A DNA stretch of 27,785 nt. It comes from Ktedonobacterales bacterium. GTDB lineage: Bacteria; Chloroflexota; Ktedonobacteria; Ktedonobacterales; JADMIN01. The notes under the pieces are model-generated. The model saw only the letters and a list, made by a program, of their open reading frames with translations. It was not told where the DNA came from and made no database searches. A program made the position numbers and the translations under genes. Location of the stretch: NCBI GenBank assembly GCA_025450405.1, contig JANWHL010000042.1, forward strand, positions 1 through 27,785, given 5' to 3'. Of this stretch, positions 6,172 through 14,100 are shown piece after piece. How positions within the stretch are numbered: the first letter of the stretch is position 1; every line of letters begins with the position of its first letter.

Positions 6172-7989
6172 ATGGTGCTGGCGCCGCTGCCGTTCATTCT
6201 GCCGCTCGTGGTGGTCGCCGCCCTCGCGGGCGTGTCGTTCGTCACACCGCGCTGGCTGGTCGACGCGGTCTCCACCGCGATGGCGGCCGCCGTCGCGATC
6301 ATCTGCGCGGTGCTGCTCGCGCGCTCGGCGGCGGCGCCGATTGTCTATGCCTTCGGCGGCTGGCGGCCGCGCGGCGGCATCGTCCTGGGCGTCTTCTTTG
6401 TGATCGATCCGCTTGGCGCCGGGTTCGCCACGCTCGTGGCGGCGTTGGTTACGGCCGAGTTGGTCTTTTCCTGGCGCTATTTTGAGGAAGTCAAGAGTCT
6501 CTTCCACGTTCTCATGCTGGTGTTTCTGGGGGGGATGGCGGGTTTCTGCCTCACCGGTGATCTATTCAACCTCTTCGTGTGCTTCGAGCTGATGGGCGTC
6601 GCCGCCTTCGCGCTGACGGGCTATAAAGTCGAGGAGCGCGGGCCACTCCAGGGCGCGCTGAACTTCGCCATCACCAATAGCGTAGGCGCGTTCCTGATCC
6701 TGACCGGGATCGCGCTGCTCTATGGACACACGGGCGCGCTGAACCTCGCGCAGATCGGGCGCGCCCTGGCCGGGCGGCCGGCCGGCGGCCTGGTGATCGT
6801 GGCGTTTGTGCTGCTCACCACCGGACTCTTCGTTAAGGCGGCGGTCGTCCCCTTCCACTTCTGGATCGCCGACGCCCACGCTGTCGCACCCACCCCCGTC
6901 TGTATTCTGTTCTCCGGCGTGATGGTCGAGCTTGCCCTCTACGCCGTGGCGCGGATCTACTGGACCGTCTTTGCCGGTACTCTGGGCGCGCATAGCGGCG
7001 CGCTGCGCGCCATCCTTGTGGCGTTCGGCGTGCTCACGGCCGTCGTGGGCGCGGTCATGTGCCTGGCGCAACGGCCCTTGAAGCGGTTGCTGGCTTTCTC
7101 TACAGTCGCGCATGTCGGGCTCTTCCTGATCGGGACCGCCATGCTCACACCGCTGGGCCTGGCCGGCGGCGCGACCTACATCCTGGGGCACGCGCTGGTG
7201 AAGGGCGCGCTCTTCCTCTGCGCGGGCATCCTCCTGCACCGTTTCGAGACGGTGGACATCAGCCACCTACGCGGGCGGGGACACGCGCTCCCGTTCACTG
7301 GCGCGATCTTCGCCATCGCCGGGCTTGGGCTGGCCGGACTGCCGCCGTTCGGCACTTTCCTGGGCAAGGGCCAGATCGAGGACGCGGTGACGGCGGCGGG
7401 CTATGGGTGGGTCACCGTGGTGCTGGTCCTCGCCTCGATGGCCACCGGTGGGGCGGTGCTCCGGGCGGGCGCCGAGGTGTTCCTGGGCTGGGGCTGGCCG
7501 GCGGAGGATCCCGCCGCCGCCAACGAGGGCGACGAGCGCGAATCGGAGTCGGGTGGGCCGAGCGGCCGGACGCCGCCCGTGATGTTCGCACCGGCGCTGG
7601 TGCTGGTGGTCGCGGGGCTGCTGGTGGGCGTGCTCCCTGGCCTGGGCCAGGCGATCGCGGTCGCGGCGGCGCGCTTCGAGGATCAGCCGGCCTACATCGC
7701 CGCGGTCCTCCCCGCCGTGACCCATGCGGCGCGCCATGTGGGCGCGCGCGCGGTCCTGGCGCCGGGGGGGGCGAGTCTCGCATCGGTGATCTCCGGCCTG
7801 GTGTCGGCCGCCGGCGCGGTCGCCTACGCGCTGATCGCGGTCAATGCCCGCGGGATCCCCACGGGGCTGCGAGCGGCCGGCGCGCGTCTGGCCGGGCCAC
7901 CCGTCCGCCGCTTGCGGTCCCTCCGGAGCGGCCACCCTGGCGATTTCGTCGCCTGGCTGATGTTGGGGGTGGCGGGTTTTTTGTTGTGA
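6172..7989 (+). CDS. mnhD: Mrp/Mnh-type Na+/H+ antiporter subunit D (NuoN-like proton-translocating subunit)
   Basis: A 605-residue polytopic protein with about 14 hydrophobic segments. The conserved ion-path residues are present: Glu139 in VCFELMG and Lys222 in LFVKAAVVPFHFW, followed by IADAHAVAPTPV, SGVMVEL, and a central lysine/histidine region (RPLKRLLAFSTVAHVG; ILGHALVKGALFL). LPPFGTFLGKGQI is typical of MrpD/NuoN. A charged loop at about 443-460 and a longer C-terminus extend it beyond the usual 500 residues. It is the last operon gene, and the only NuoL/M/N-type subunit here. A terminator-like structure overlaps its 3' end. Confidence 0.93.
   Translation: MVLAPLPFILPLVVVAALAGVSFVTPRWLVDAVSTAMAAAVAIICAVLLARSAAAPIVYAFGGWRPRGGIVLGVFFVIDPLGAGFATLVAALVTAELVFSWRYFEEVKSLFHVLMLVFLGGMAGFCLTGDLFNLFVCFELMGVAAFALTGYKVEERGPLQGALNFAITNSVGAFLILTGIALLYGHTGALNLAQIGRALAGRPAGGLVIVAFVLLTTGLFVKAAVVPFHFWIADAHAVAPTPVCILFSGVMVELALYAVARIYWTVFAGTLGAHSGALRAILVAFGVLTAVVGAVMCLAQRPLKRLLAFSTVAHVGLFLIGTAMLTPLGLAGGATYILGHALVKGALFLCAGILLHRFETVDISHLRGRGHALPFTGAIFAIAGLGLAGLPPFGTFLGKGQIEDAVTAAGYGWVTVVLVLASMATGGAVLRAGAEVFLGWGWPAEDPAAANEGDERESESGGPSGRTPPVMFAPALVLVVAGLLVGVLPGLGQAIAVAAARFEDQPAYIAAVLPAVTHAARHVGARAVLAPGGASLASVISGLVSAAGAVAYALIAVNARGIPTGLRAAGARLAGPPVRRLRSLRSGHPGDFVAWLMLGVAGFLL
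7931..7982 (+). terminator. Probable intrinsic terminator overlapping the mnhD 3' end
   Basis: An outer stem, GCCACCC (7931-7937) with GGGTGGC (7967-7973), encloses an inner perfect hairpin, GGCGA / TCGCC at 7939-7953. Six T residues follow at 7977-7982. The structure is inside the last codons of mnhD and would end the antiporter transcript. Confidence 0.5.
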
Positions 7990-8352
7990 TCTGCGCCGCG
8001 ACCCTCCGTTAGCGCGGGAGCAGCGCATGGCGGGCGGACGGACCACGCCCCCAGCCCGTCTTGCGTATAACTGGACCGGGCGTCCACCAGATGCCTCATT
8101 AGGCATCAACCCAAGAGCAAGCGGGTGGCGGGAGATGTGGCGGGATGTTGATGCGCTGGTGAGCGTGCGGGTCAAGGGCGGACAGATCGTATAGGAAGGA
8201 TGCGGAATTGAAGTTCCGCGTGTAATCCTGAGCTCCGAGCGTCTCGTGCAGGCGACGGACGCAGCGAGCGTAGTTCTGGCGGAGACACGGCCCTCGGGCT
8301 ATTTTCGGGAGGTGCAACGCCGCGATCGCTATCCGCCCCGTGATGGCACGCG
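7990..8352. other. Intergenic region between convergent antiporter operon and sensor-like gene
   Basis: There is no convincing gene. A minus-strand open frame (8099-8356) is less Arg/Pro-biased than chance frames, but I recognise no family and see no good ribosome binding site. Two small perfect hairpins are present: ATGCCT/AGGCAT with a 4-nt loop (8091-8106) and GCGGAA/TTCCGC with a 6-nt loop (8202-8219). These may serve termination of the minus-strand gene. A copy of a 16-bp intergenic repeat lies at 8073-8088. Confidence 0.5.
8073..8088. repeat. 16-bp dispersed intergenic repeat, copy 1
   Basis: GGACCGGGCGTCCACC here is identical to 14007-14022, where it belongs to a tandem, palindromic array. 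It is directly followed by the ATGCCT/AGGCAT hairpin at 8091-8106. This looks like a degenerate member of a dispersed extragenic palindrome family. Confidence 0.6.
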
Positions 8353-9669
8353 TCACAAAGAGTGAAACGCGTCGTCGCGTTCCAGTGTCCCCTGCCGTGC
8401 GGGCGCCGCGTCGTGCCGCTCCGACTCACGCAGCCAGAGCGAGACGCGCGCCGGCCGCATCGTCTCCTCCACGGCGATGATCAGATGGCCGGTGAGCGCG
8501 GCGAGATCGGTCTCGGTACGCAGCGTGGCGCCGAAGTCCGCCAGGGTCCGTGCCGCGTCGTACTTGCGCCGATAAAACCGCCGGTCAATGCCCGCCTGGA
8601 TCCGGCGGCGCAATGGCGTGAAGAGGGCGGCGATGAGCAGCGTCGAGGCGACGACGGCGATCGGCGGGAGCGAGCGCACCCCAGTGATTGCCTGGGCTAC
8701 GGCCTGGGCGGCAACCACCGCGCCGAAGTAGATTGCCGCCAACGTGCCCGTGAGCAAGCCGTACACCAGCGCGCGGTTGATGAGGACATCGATGTCATAG
8801 AGGCGGTAGCGCAGCAGAGCGAACGTCAAGGCAATGGGGCCAAAGAGCTGAATCACAGGTTTACCGAGACCGAAGGTCAGTTGGTACAACGAGTCGCTCG
8901 CGCCCAGGGCCGGGACGAACAGCGTTGGCAGGGCGAGCACCGCCAGCGATCCGGTGGTCGCCGCGATTCCGAGCACGACCCATTTCGCCTGCTGGCGCTC
9001 GGTGGGACCCGAGACGCGCCAGTACCGGTATGCTTGCGCCCCGATGACGCAGGCCATCATGCAGATGAAGGGCACGAACGCCCCCGCAATCGGTGCGAGC
9101 AGACCGGGCGCAAGGGTCGCGACATTCAGCGCGGCCCAGACCAGGCCAAGCCAGCCGAGCCAGTGCGGGACGAAGCGGCCGTTGGGAAAGAGCGCGAAGA
9201 CGTAGAAGAGCAAGATACTGTTCAGCGCGAGGAGGCCGTTCGCGGGGACCGCCCATGCGGTGTTGAGATCGATGAGCGGCTGTACCGGGCTTGTCGCGCC
9301 CTGCGTCACCAGCTGTACCGCGAGAAGGAGCGCTATCGGGAGATCGGACCGGCGCCAGAAGAGGATCGCGGCCACCACAAACCAGACCAGCGAGGCGCCG
9401 AGATTCACGATCATTCCGGCCGTAACGAAGCCCGGCACCGAGATGCCCGCGCTCGTAAGTGCGTGCGCGCCTTCCGGAGTCAGCTGGACCGACGTGCACG
9501 CCGCGGGCGCGCGGCAGACTACGTAGGCGAGCCGCGTGTTCCTTGGCAGGCCGATTGCGTACAGAGCGAGCGCAAACGCTGAGATGACCGCGCTGCCCAC
9601 CCGCAAGGCCAGCAGCCGCGTCGCGCTTGGCGCTGGCGCGCGCGGCGAGTCGCTCGAGCTCGCCATCAT
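8353..9669 (-). CDS. Multi-TM sensor-like protein lacking a kinase domain
   Basis: A 438-residue protein with about 8-9 hydrophobic segments over residues 18-350. The extracytoplasmic loop after the first helix has two cysteines (VCRAPAACTSV). The region RYRLYDIDVLINRALVYG, then the helix TGTLAAIYFGAVVAAQ, then FTPLRRRIQAGIDRRFYRRKYDAARTLADFGA is a signature I know from Chloroflexota sensor proteins, where it usually leads into GAF and histidine-kinase or diguanylate-cyclase modules. Here the protein ends about 60 residues later, after VSLWLRESER, with no kinase, so it may pass signals to a separate partner. ATG 9669 is followed at once by a second ATG; the ribosome binding site (AAAGGGA) is modest. 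Function unknown. Confidence 0.75.
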   Translation of the reverse strand: MMASSSDSPRAPAPSATRLLALRVGSAVISAFALALYAIGLPRNTRLAYVVCRAPAACTSVQLTPEGAHALTSAGISVPGFVTAGMIVNLGASLVWFVVAAILFWRRSDLPIALLLAVQLVTQGATSPVQPLIDLNTAWAVPANGLLALNSILLFYVFALFPNGRFVPHWLGWLGLVWAALNVATLAPGLLAPIAGAFVPFICMMACVIGAQAYRYWRVSGPTERQQAKWVVLGIAATTGSLAVLALPTLFVPALGASDSLYQLTFGLGKPVIQLFGPIALTFALLRYRLYDIDVLINRALVYGLLTGTLAAIYFGAVVAAQAVAQAITGVRSLPPIAVVASTLLIAALFTPLRRRIQAGIDRRFYRRKYDAARTLADFGATLRTETDLAALTGHLIIAVEETMRPARVSLWLRESERHDAAPARQGTLERDDAFHSL

Positions 9670-9949
9670 CGGGTCCCTTTCGCTCCGGCTCCGTGGGCGC
9701 GAACGATTGTGTGGCGCTACGATCGACAGGCTACCACATCGCCGTATCGATGGCGTTACGACTACCGTTACGGGGCGCTCGGGCGCGCTCGGACGGAATA
9801 TCCCAGCGGGCGAGGAGACATGGCCGTGCTATGATAGGAGGGCATTCGCCGGACGCGCGGCCTCGCCGCGTCGCGGACGCGAACAGCCTGAGGGTCCGGC
9901 GCGCTGGCGAGCAGAGCGATATGGACCAGGACGAAATGGAGGCGGAACG

Positions 9950-10183
9950 ATGCGTGTGCACGTGGCCGCGTATGGCGATCTCCGGCGGCATCTGCTGGCT
10001 GGAGCGCCGGAGCGCGCGATTGAGGTCCCGACCAATGCGACGCTGGGCGATCTGCTGGCGGCACTCGGCGCTAGCCCCGACGATGCCATCCTGGCCAGGC
10101 GCGCGGCGGGGATCGTGCGCGAGGACGACGCGCTCGCGGATGGCGACCAGGTGGAGCTCTTCGCGCCGGTGGGCGGCGGATGA
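9950..10183 (+). CDS. MoaD/ThiS-family ubiquitin-like sulfur carrier protein
   Basis: A 77-residue beta-grasp protein beginning MRVHVAAYGDLRRHL and ending LFAPVGGG. The terminal Gly-Gly is the residue pair that is adenylated and thiocarboxylated in MoaD (molybdopterin synthase) and ThiS (thiazole synthesis). DDALADGDQVELF is the usual strand before the tail, and LFAPVGGG is nearer MoaD (LFPPVSGG) than ThiS. GGAGG at 9938-9942 fixes the start. No moaE, moeB or thiG lies nearby, so the pathway cannot be decided from context. Confidence 0.85.
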   Translation: MRVHVAAYGDLRRHLLAGAPERAIEVPTNATLGDLLAALGASPDDAILARRAAGIVREDDALADGDQVELFAPVGGG

Positions 10184-10327
10184 CATCCTGAATGCCCGGG
10201 CCTTGCGCGTAGCGGGTGGGCGCCCTGAGGCACTGCGCGAGGAATGGTGACGCGGGCACATAGTCAATTGCCGAAATGGTATCACACGCGACGTGGCGCC
10301 CGGTCGATCGCGGTGGGAGGACACGAG

Positions 10328-10795
10328 ATGGACGATCCGGGCCGCGGGGCCGAGGAGCCGCCCGCGGACATGATTTGCCCCCATTGCGGGGCGTCACTGC
10401 GCGAACGCGAGAGCGCCAATGGAATGAGCCACGTGAGCGCGGTGCCAGCCGTGGTGGAGGGCACGGTCGCGCGCGGTCCGGCGCGGGCCCCGGGCGGACT
10501 GGTCGCCGTGCGGCCCATGCTCCCCACACTCCCGGCGGCGATCTGGCGGCCGGCCATGCGCGCCGCCGCCGAAGCGGGGATCGGAACCCTGGCGCTCACG
10601 GTCGGGGCACGCCTGCTGCGCGCATGGCTAGCACGCCCGCGCGGTGCTCCGGGCGCACCCGCGTCGATGCCGCCCATGGTGACCGACCTAATTCGCCGGC
10701 CAGGAGCCGACCGGCCGCCGCGGGCCGAATGGGAGCGGGGCGCGGCGGTGGAAGAGACCGTGATCTATTTGCGGCGCGTGGTCAGGTCGCGCTAG
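10328..10795 (+). CDS. Hypothetical protein with N-terminal CxxC zinc half-site and one hydrophobic segment
   Basis: A 155-residue protein I do not recognise. The N-terminus carries ICPHCGASL (Cys17, Cys20), a single zinc-ribbon knuckle without a visible second CxxC, so zinc binding would need dimerisation or other ligands. A Val/Ala/Pro-rich middle follows, then a hydrophobic stretch around AAEAGIGTLALTVGARLLRAW (about 80-100), and a charged C-terminus VEETVIYLRRVVRSR. GGAGG at 10316-10320, 7 bp before ATG 10328, supports the start. It lies about 145 bp after the MoaD-like gene, and a 7-bp hairpin overlaps its stop (10790-10809). Confidence 0.65.
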   Translation: MDDPGRGAEEPPADMICPHCGASLRERESANGMSHVSAVPAVVEGTVARGPARAPGGLVAVRPMLPTLPAAIWRPAMRAAAEAGIGTLALTVGARLLRAWLARPRGAPGAPASMPPMVTDLIRRPGADRPPRAEWERGAAVEETVIYLRRVVRSR

Positions 10796-10834
10796 CAAAG
10801 GCGCTAGCGTAGTCAGGAAGCCGAGGCGTGCGAC

Positions 10835-11800
10835 ATGGTGCTGGTACTGCGCGAGGAGGACGTCCGCCAGGTCCTGACGATGCCCGATGCGGTGCGCATC
10901 CTGGACCTCACCTTCCACCAACTGGGAGCCGGCGAGGCGCGCAATCTCCCGCGCGAGCGCGTGGTGCTGCCCGAGAACCGCGGCGTGCTGCACGTGCTGG
11001 CGGCTGGAGCACCGGGCCAGGGCGCGCTTGGCTACAAGGCGTACACGACCTTCCGCCAGGGCGTGCGCTTCGCGGTGATGCTCTTCTCCGCGCAGGATGG
11101 CTCGCTCCAGGCGCTGATCGAGGCGGACTGGCTGGGGCGCATGCGCACCGGTGCGGCATCGGGGGTGGCGACTAGCTATCTGGCGCGACCCGAGGCCAAC
11201 CTGGTCGGGATGATCGGGACGGGCAGCCAGGCACGGACACAGCTGATGGCCATGGCCGCCGTCCGCCCGCTGAAGGCGGCGCTGGTCTATGGCCGCGACG
11301 CGGAGCGGTGTCGGACGTTCTGTGAGGACTTGACCGCACTCCTGGGCTGCGAGGTCCGCCCGGCAGCGAGCGCCGAGGCCGCCGTGCGCGAGGCGGAGAT
11401 CGTCGTCACGGTCACCACCGCCGCCCAGCCGGTCCTGAACGGCGCCTGGCTGCGGCCCGGCACGCATGTCAACGCCGTGGGGTCCAACTGGGCGAGCCGG
11501 CGCGAGCTGGACGACGAGGCGGTGCGGCGGGCCAGTCTGGTGGCGGTGGACGATCCAGAGCAGGCGAAGTTGGAGGCGGGCGACCTGCTGATACCGGCCG
11601 CCGCCGGGCATTTCGACCTGGCGCGCATGGTGCCCCTGGCGGACATCGTGGCGGGCAAGGCGCCGGGCCGCTCCACCCCGGAGGAGATCACGCTCTTCAA
11701 GTCGCTGGGAATTGGCTTGGAGGACGTGGCGGTCGCCCGGCATGTTTATGCGGTCGCGCGGCAGCGGGAGATTGGGCAGGAGCTCGCGTTCCTCTCGTGA
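10835..11800 (+). CDS. Ornithine cyclodeaminase / mu-crystallin family protein
   Basis: A 321-residue NAD(P)-dependent enzyme. Lys68 in LGYKAYTTF matches the substrate-binding/catalytic lysine region of the family. RMRTGAASGVATSYLARPE at 102-120 leads into the Rossmann motif GMIGTGSQA (125-133), followed by VTTAAQPVLNG, VNAVGSNWASRREL and VAVDDPEQA. Family members include ornithine cyclodeaminase, ketimine reductases, alanine dehydrogenase (archaeal type) and related iminoacid enzymes, which cannot be told apart by eye. ATG 10835 has only a weak purine-rich upstream site (AGGAAGCCGAGG). No amino-acid pathway genes flank it. Confidence 0.92.
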   Translation: MVLVLREEDVRQVLTMPDAVRILDLTFHQLGAGEARNLPRERVVLPENRGVLHVLAAGAPGQGALGYKAYTTFRQGVRFAVMLFSAQDGSLQALIEADWLGRMRTGAASGVATSYLARPEANLVGMIGTGSQARTQLMAMAAVRPLKAALVYGRDAERCRTFCEDLTALLGCEVRPAASAEAAVREAEIVVTVTTAAQPVLNGAWLRPGTHVNAVGSNWASRRELDDEAVRRASLVAVDDPEQAKLEAGDLLIPAAAGHFDLARMVPLADIVAGKAPGRSTPEEITLFKSLGIGLEDVAVARHVYAVARQREIGQELAFLS

Positions 11801-11854
11801 ACCAAGGAGCGAGCGGACATTAGATCGCTGGGTACGGCGGGAGGGGGCCAACTG

Positions 11855-13228
11855 ATGCGTGTGAAGACGGCGACCGGTAGCACGGGGGGAACGCGGCGCG
11901 CGCAACACCTGAGCGCGCGCGCGGTGTGCGCGCTCTGCGCGCCGCTCATCCTGCCGCTCGCTCTGGCCGGCTGTAATGCCCCCACCCCAACCGGCTGGGA
12001 ATCGCTCGGCGACGCCAATGTCATGATCGGCCTCTCGATGGCGCGCGACCCCAAGATTCCCCAACTGCTCTACGTTGGTATGTCCAACGGCCAGATCTAT
12101 CGGATCCGGATCGAGTCCCATGGCGCCTCGCCCGGCACTGGCGTGCCCAATGGTGCCAGCGTTCCCGCGCTGATCTCCGACCCGAGCCATGAGGGCACGC
12201 TCTGGGCGGGAACCGACCATGGTGTCTACGTCACGCGTGACTATGGGACCACCTGGCGGGCGATCGGCCGTGGCCTGCCCGGCGACGACGTGGTGGACGC
12301 GCTCGCGCTCGCGCCCGCCACGGGAGGCACGGCGCCGCTCTACGCGGGAACGGAGCAGCACGGCGCCTATCTGAGTCTCGATGGCGGAAGCACCTGGACC
12401 GCCGCGAATGCCGGCCTGCCGTCGCAAGCGGATGTCTACGGGCTGACCATTGATGGCGGCACAATTTTCGCGTCCCTGGTCGGCGGCGGCGTCTACGCCT
12501 CGACTGACGGCGCCGCCACCTGGGCCGCGCGCGGTACCGGCCTGCCGGCCGGCAGCGATACCTTCGCGGTCATTGGGTCAGCCGCCCCCGCGCCCGCCGC
12601 GACGGCGACGACCTCGTCCACCACGCCTGACACGCAGGCGTCTCCGACCGCCACGGTGGCGCCCGCGCCCGCTAGGGCCGCGAGCGCCTTGCTCTATGCC
12701 GGCACGAGCAAGGGCGCCTTTACCAGCCGCGACGCCGGCCAGACCTGGACCCCCGCTGGCCTGGCGGGCAGTCGCGTGCTCGCGCTCGCGGCGGATCCCG
12801 TGCATCCAGGCGTGCTCTATGCCGGCACCGACTCGGACGTGTTCACCACGGTGGACGGCGGTCAGCACTGGCAGTCGGTGGCGCCTGGCCTTGGCCACCA
12901 GGTGGCGGCGCTGGCCGTGTTGCCGGGGCAGAAGGCGGGCCAGTCGATTGTCTTCGCCGCCGCCGGGCGCATCTACCGCTACCCGCCACAGGTGGGCGGC
13001 GGCGGCAGCCCCCTCGGCGCTGGCCTCAGTATCGCCGTCTTCCTCATTCTGGTCGTCATCACGTATCTGTACATGCGCCGGTCACGCCGCATCCTGGACA
13101 GCATGACGCCGTCGAGTCAGCGTCGTCGGGATCCAGGGGGCCCGCCCGAGACAACCGATCCCGCCAACGCGGCCAGTCAGAACGGCCACGGCCCGGGCGC
13201 GGCGCGGCGCGGCCGGGCAGATATTTGA
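11855..13228 (+). CDS. Lipoprotein with Ycf48/BNR-like beta-propeller and C-terminal TM
   Basis: A 457-residue protein. Residues 1-40 form a lipoprotein signal with lipobox LAGC (Cys40). About seven propeller-blade repeats follow with the pattern LYAGT...GVY.S.DGG.TW...GLP, for example LWAGTDHGVYVTRDYGTTW and LYAGTDSDVFTTVDGGQHW, as in BNR/Ycf48/sortilin-type propellers. A Ser/Thr/Ala/Pro linker of about 35 residues (starting APAPAATATTSSTT) interrupts the blades between the fourth and fifth. Near the C-terminus a hydrophobic helix (LSIAVFLILVVITYLYM, about 390-407) is followed by RRSRR and a polar tail. The protein thus appears to have both a lipid anchor and a transmembrane anchor. The start follows a GGAGGGGG run about 10 bp upstream. 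Confidence 0.82.
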   Translation: MRVKTATGSTGGTRRAQHLSARAVCALCAPLILPLALAGCNAPTPTGWESLGDANVMIGLSMARDPKIPQLLYVGMSNGQIYRIRIESHGASPGTGVPNGASVPALISDPSHEGTLWAGTDHGVYVTRDYGTTWRAIGRGLPGDDVVDALALAPATGGTAPLYAGTEQHGAYLSLDGGSTWTAANAGLPSQADVYGLTIDGGTIFASLVGGGVYASTDGAATWAARGTGLPAGSDTFAVIGSAAPAPAATATTSSTTPDTQASPTATVAPAPARAASALLYAGTSKGAFTSRDAGQTWTPAGLAGSRVLALAADPVHPGVLYAGTDSDVFTTVDGGQHWQSVAPGLGHQVAALAVLPGQKAGQSIVFAAAGRIYRYPPQVGGGGSPLGAGLSIAVFLILVVITYLYMRRSRRILDSMTPSSQRRRDPGGPPETTDPANAASQNGHGPGAARRGRADI

Positions 13229-13292
13229 TCGGGGCCGTGTCCAGCATCGCCGCTCATCTGGCGCTGAGTCTGGCGCCGACCGCGAGGCCGCT

Positions 13293-13958
13293 ATGACGAC
13301 ATTTGATTGGGGCAGGTTCTATGGCGTCACCAAAGACGCCGAGCCCTGGCCGCTGCTGATGCGCGCCGCGGCGCTCGCGCCCAGCGCGAAGCGCGCGCTC
13401 GACCTGGGAGCCGGCGCTGGCCGCGACACGCGTTACCTGCTGCGGCACGGTTTCCAGGTGACGGCGGTGGACGCCGACCCGCGTGCGGTGGCGCTGCTCG
13501 CGGCCGTGCCCGAGGCCGAATCCCCCGGCCGGCTCCATGTCGTGCGCTCGTCGTTCGACGCGTTTGACTTCGCGACGTATGACCTCATCAATGCGCAGTT
13601 CGCGCTCCCCTTCGTGCCAAGGGATCGCTTCGCCGGTATGTTCGCGCGGCTCAAGGCCGCTCTCTCCCCCGGCGGCATCTTCGCGGGCCATTTCTTTGGC
13701 GTCCACGACGCCTGGAACACGTCGGGCACTGCCCTGACCTTTGAGACCCCCGATGGCGCAGTGACGTATCCAACCGCGGGCCACGCCATGACGTTCCACA
13801 CCCGCCCAGAGGCCGAGGCGCTGCTGAGCGACCTGGAGACTATCGAATTCACCGAGGAAGACGCCGATGGTCATGTCGCCGACGGCTCACCCAAGCACTG
13901 GCACGTCTTCCACGTCCTCGCGCGCCGCCCGGGCAGGGAGGAGCCCCCCGGTGTGTAA
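13293..13958 (+). CDS. Class I SAM-dependent methyltransferase
   Basis: A 221-residue Rossmann methyltransferase. Motif I is ALDLGAGAGRDTRYLL (36-50); the acidic end of strand 2 is TAVDADP (around 57-63). Further motifs are YDLINAQFALPFV (motif IV region) and LSPGGIFAGHFFG (motif VI). The pattern resembles the TehB/UbiE-like small-molecule methyltransferases. A C-terminal HWHVFHVLARR strand closes the fold. The start lies 64 bp after the propeller lipoprotein, without a strong ribosome binding site. Substrate unknown; neighbouring genes give no clue. Confidence 0.88.
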   Translation: MTTFDWGRFYGVTKDAEPWPLLMRAAALAPSAKRALDLGAGAGRDTRYLLRHGFQVTAVDADPRAVALLAAVPEAESPGRLHVVRSSFDAFDFATYDLINAQFALPFVPRDRFAGMFARLKAALSPGGIFAGHFFGVHDAWNTSGTALTFETPDGAVTYPTAGHAMTFHTRPEAEALLSDLETIEFTEEDADGHVADGSPKHWHVFHVLARRPGREEPPGV

Positions 13959-13993
13959 TACGCGCCTCGGCTGAAGGCTTCCACAATTGCACG

Positions 13994-14030
13994 CCGGGCG
14001 TCCACCGGACCGGGCGTCCACCGGACGCCC
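13994..14030. repeat. 16-bp tandem repeat with an embedded palindrome (dispersed repeat, copy 2)
   Basis: CCGGGCGTCCACCGGA occurs at 13994-14009 and 14010-14025. The second copy runs into GGGCGTCC-ACC-GGACGCCC (14012-14030), a perfect 8-bp hairpin. It lies between the convergent methyltransferase and HAD genes and could act as a terminator or as an extragenic palindrome. Sixteen bases (14007-14022) are identical to 8073-8088. Confidence 0.8.
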
Positions 14031-14100
14031 CTACAGAGCGGAACCGATAATCCGAGTGGCGTATAAGCCGTCCGCGCCGCGGTCGAGCCGCATGTCGCGA

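Noticed and set aside
8099..8356. Possible 85-codon gene on the minus strand in the 7990-8352 gap
   Set aside because: Composition is somewhat protein-like, but no family, no ribosome binding site and no conserved motif could be seen; at most a remnant.
10688..12427. A 579-codon open frame on the minus strand
   Set aside because: It is antisense to the ornithine cyclodeaminase-family gene and the lipoprotein; no recognisable protein motifs.
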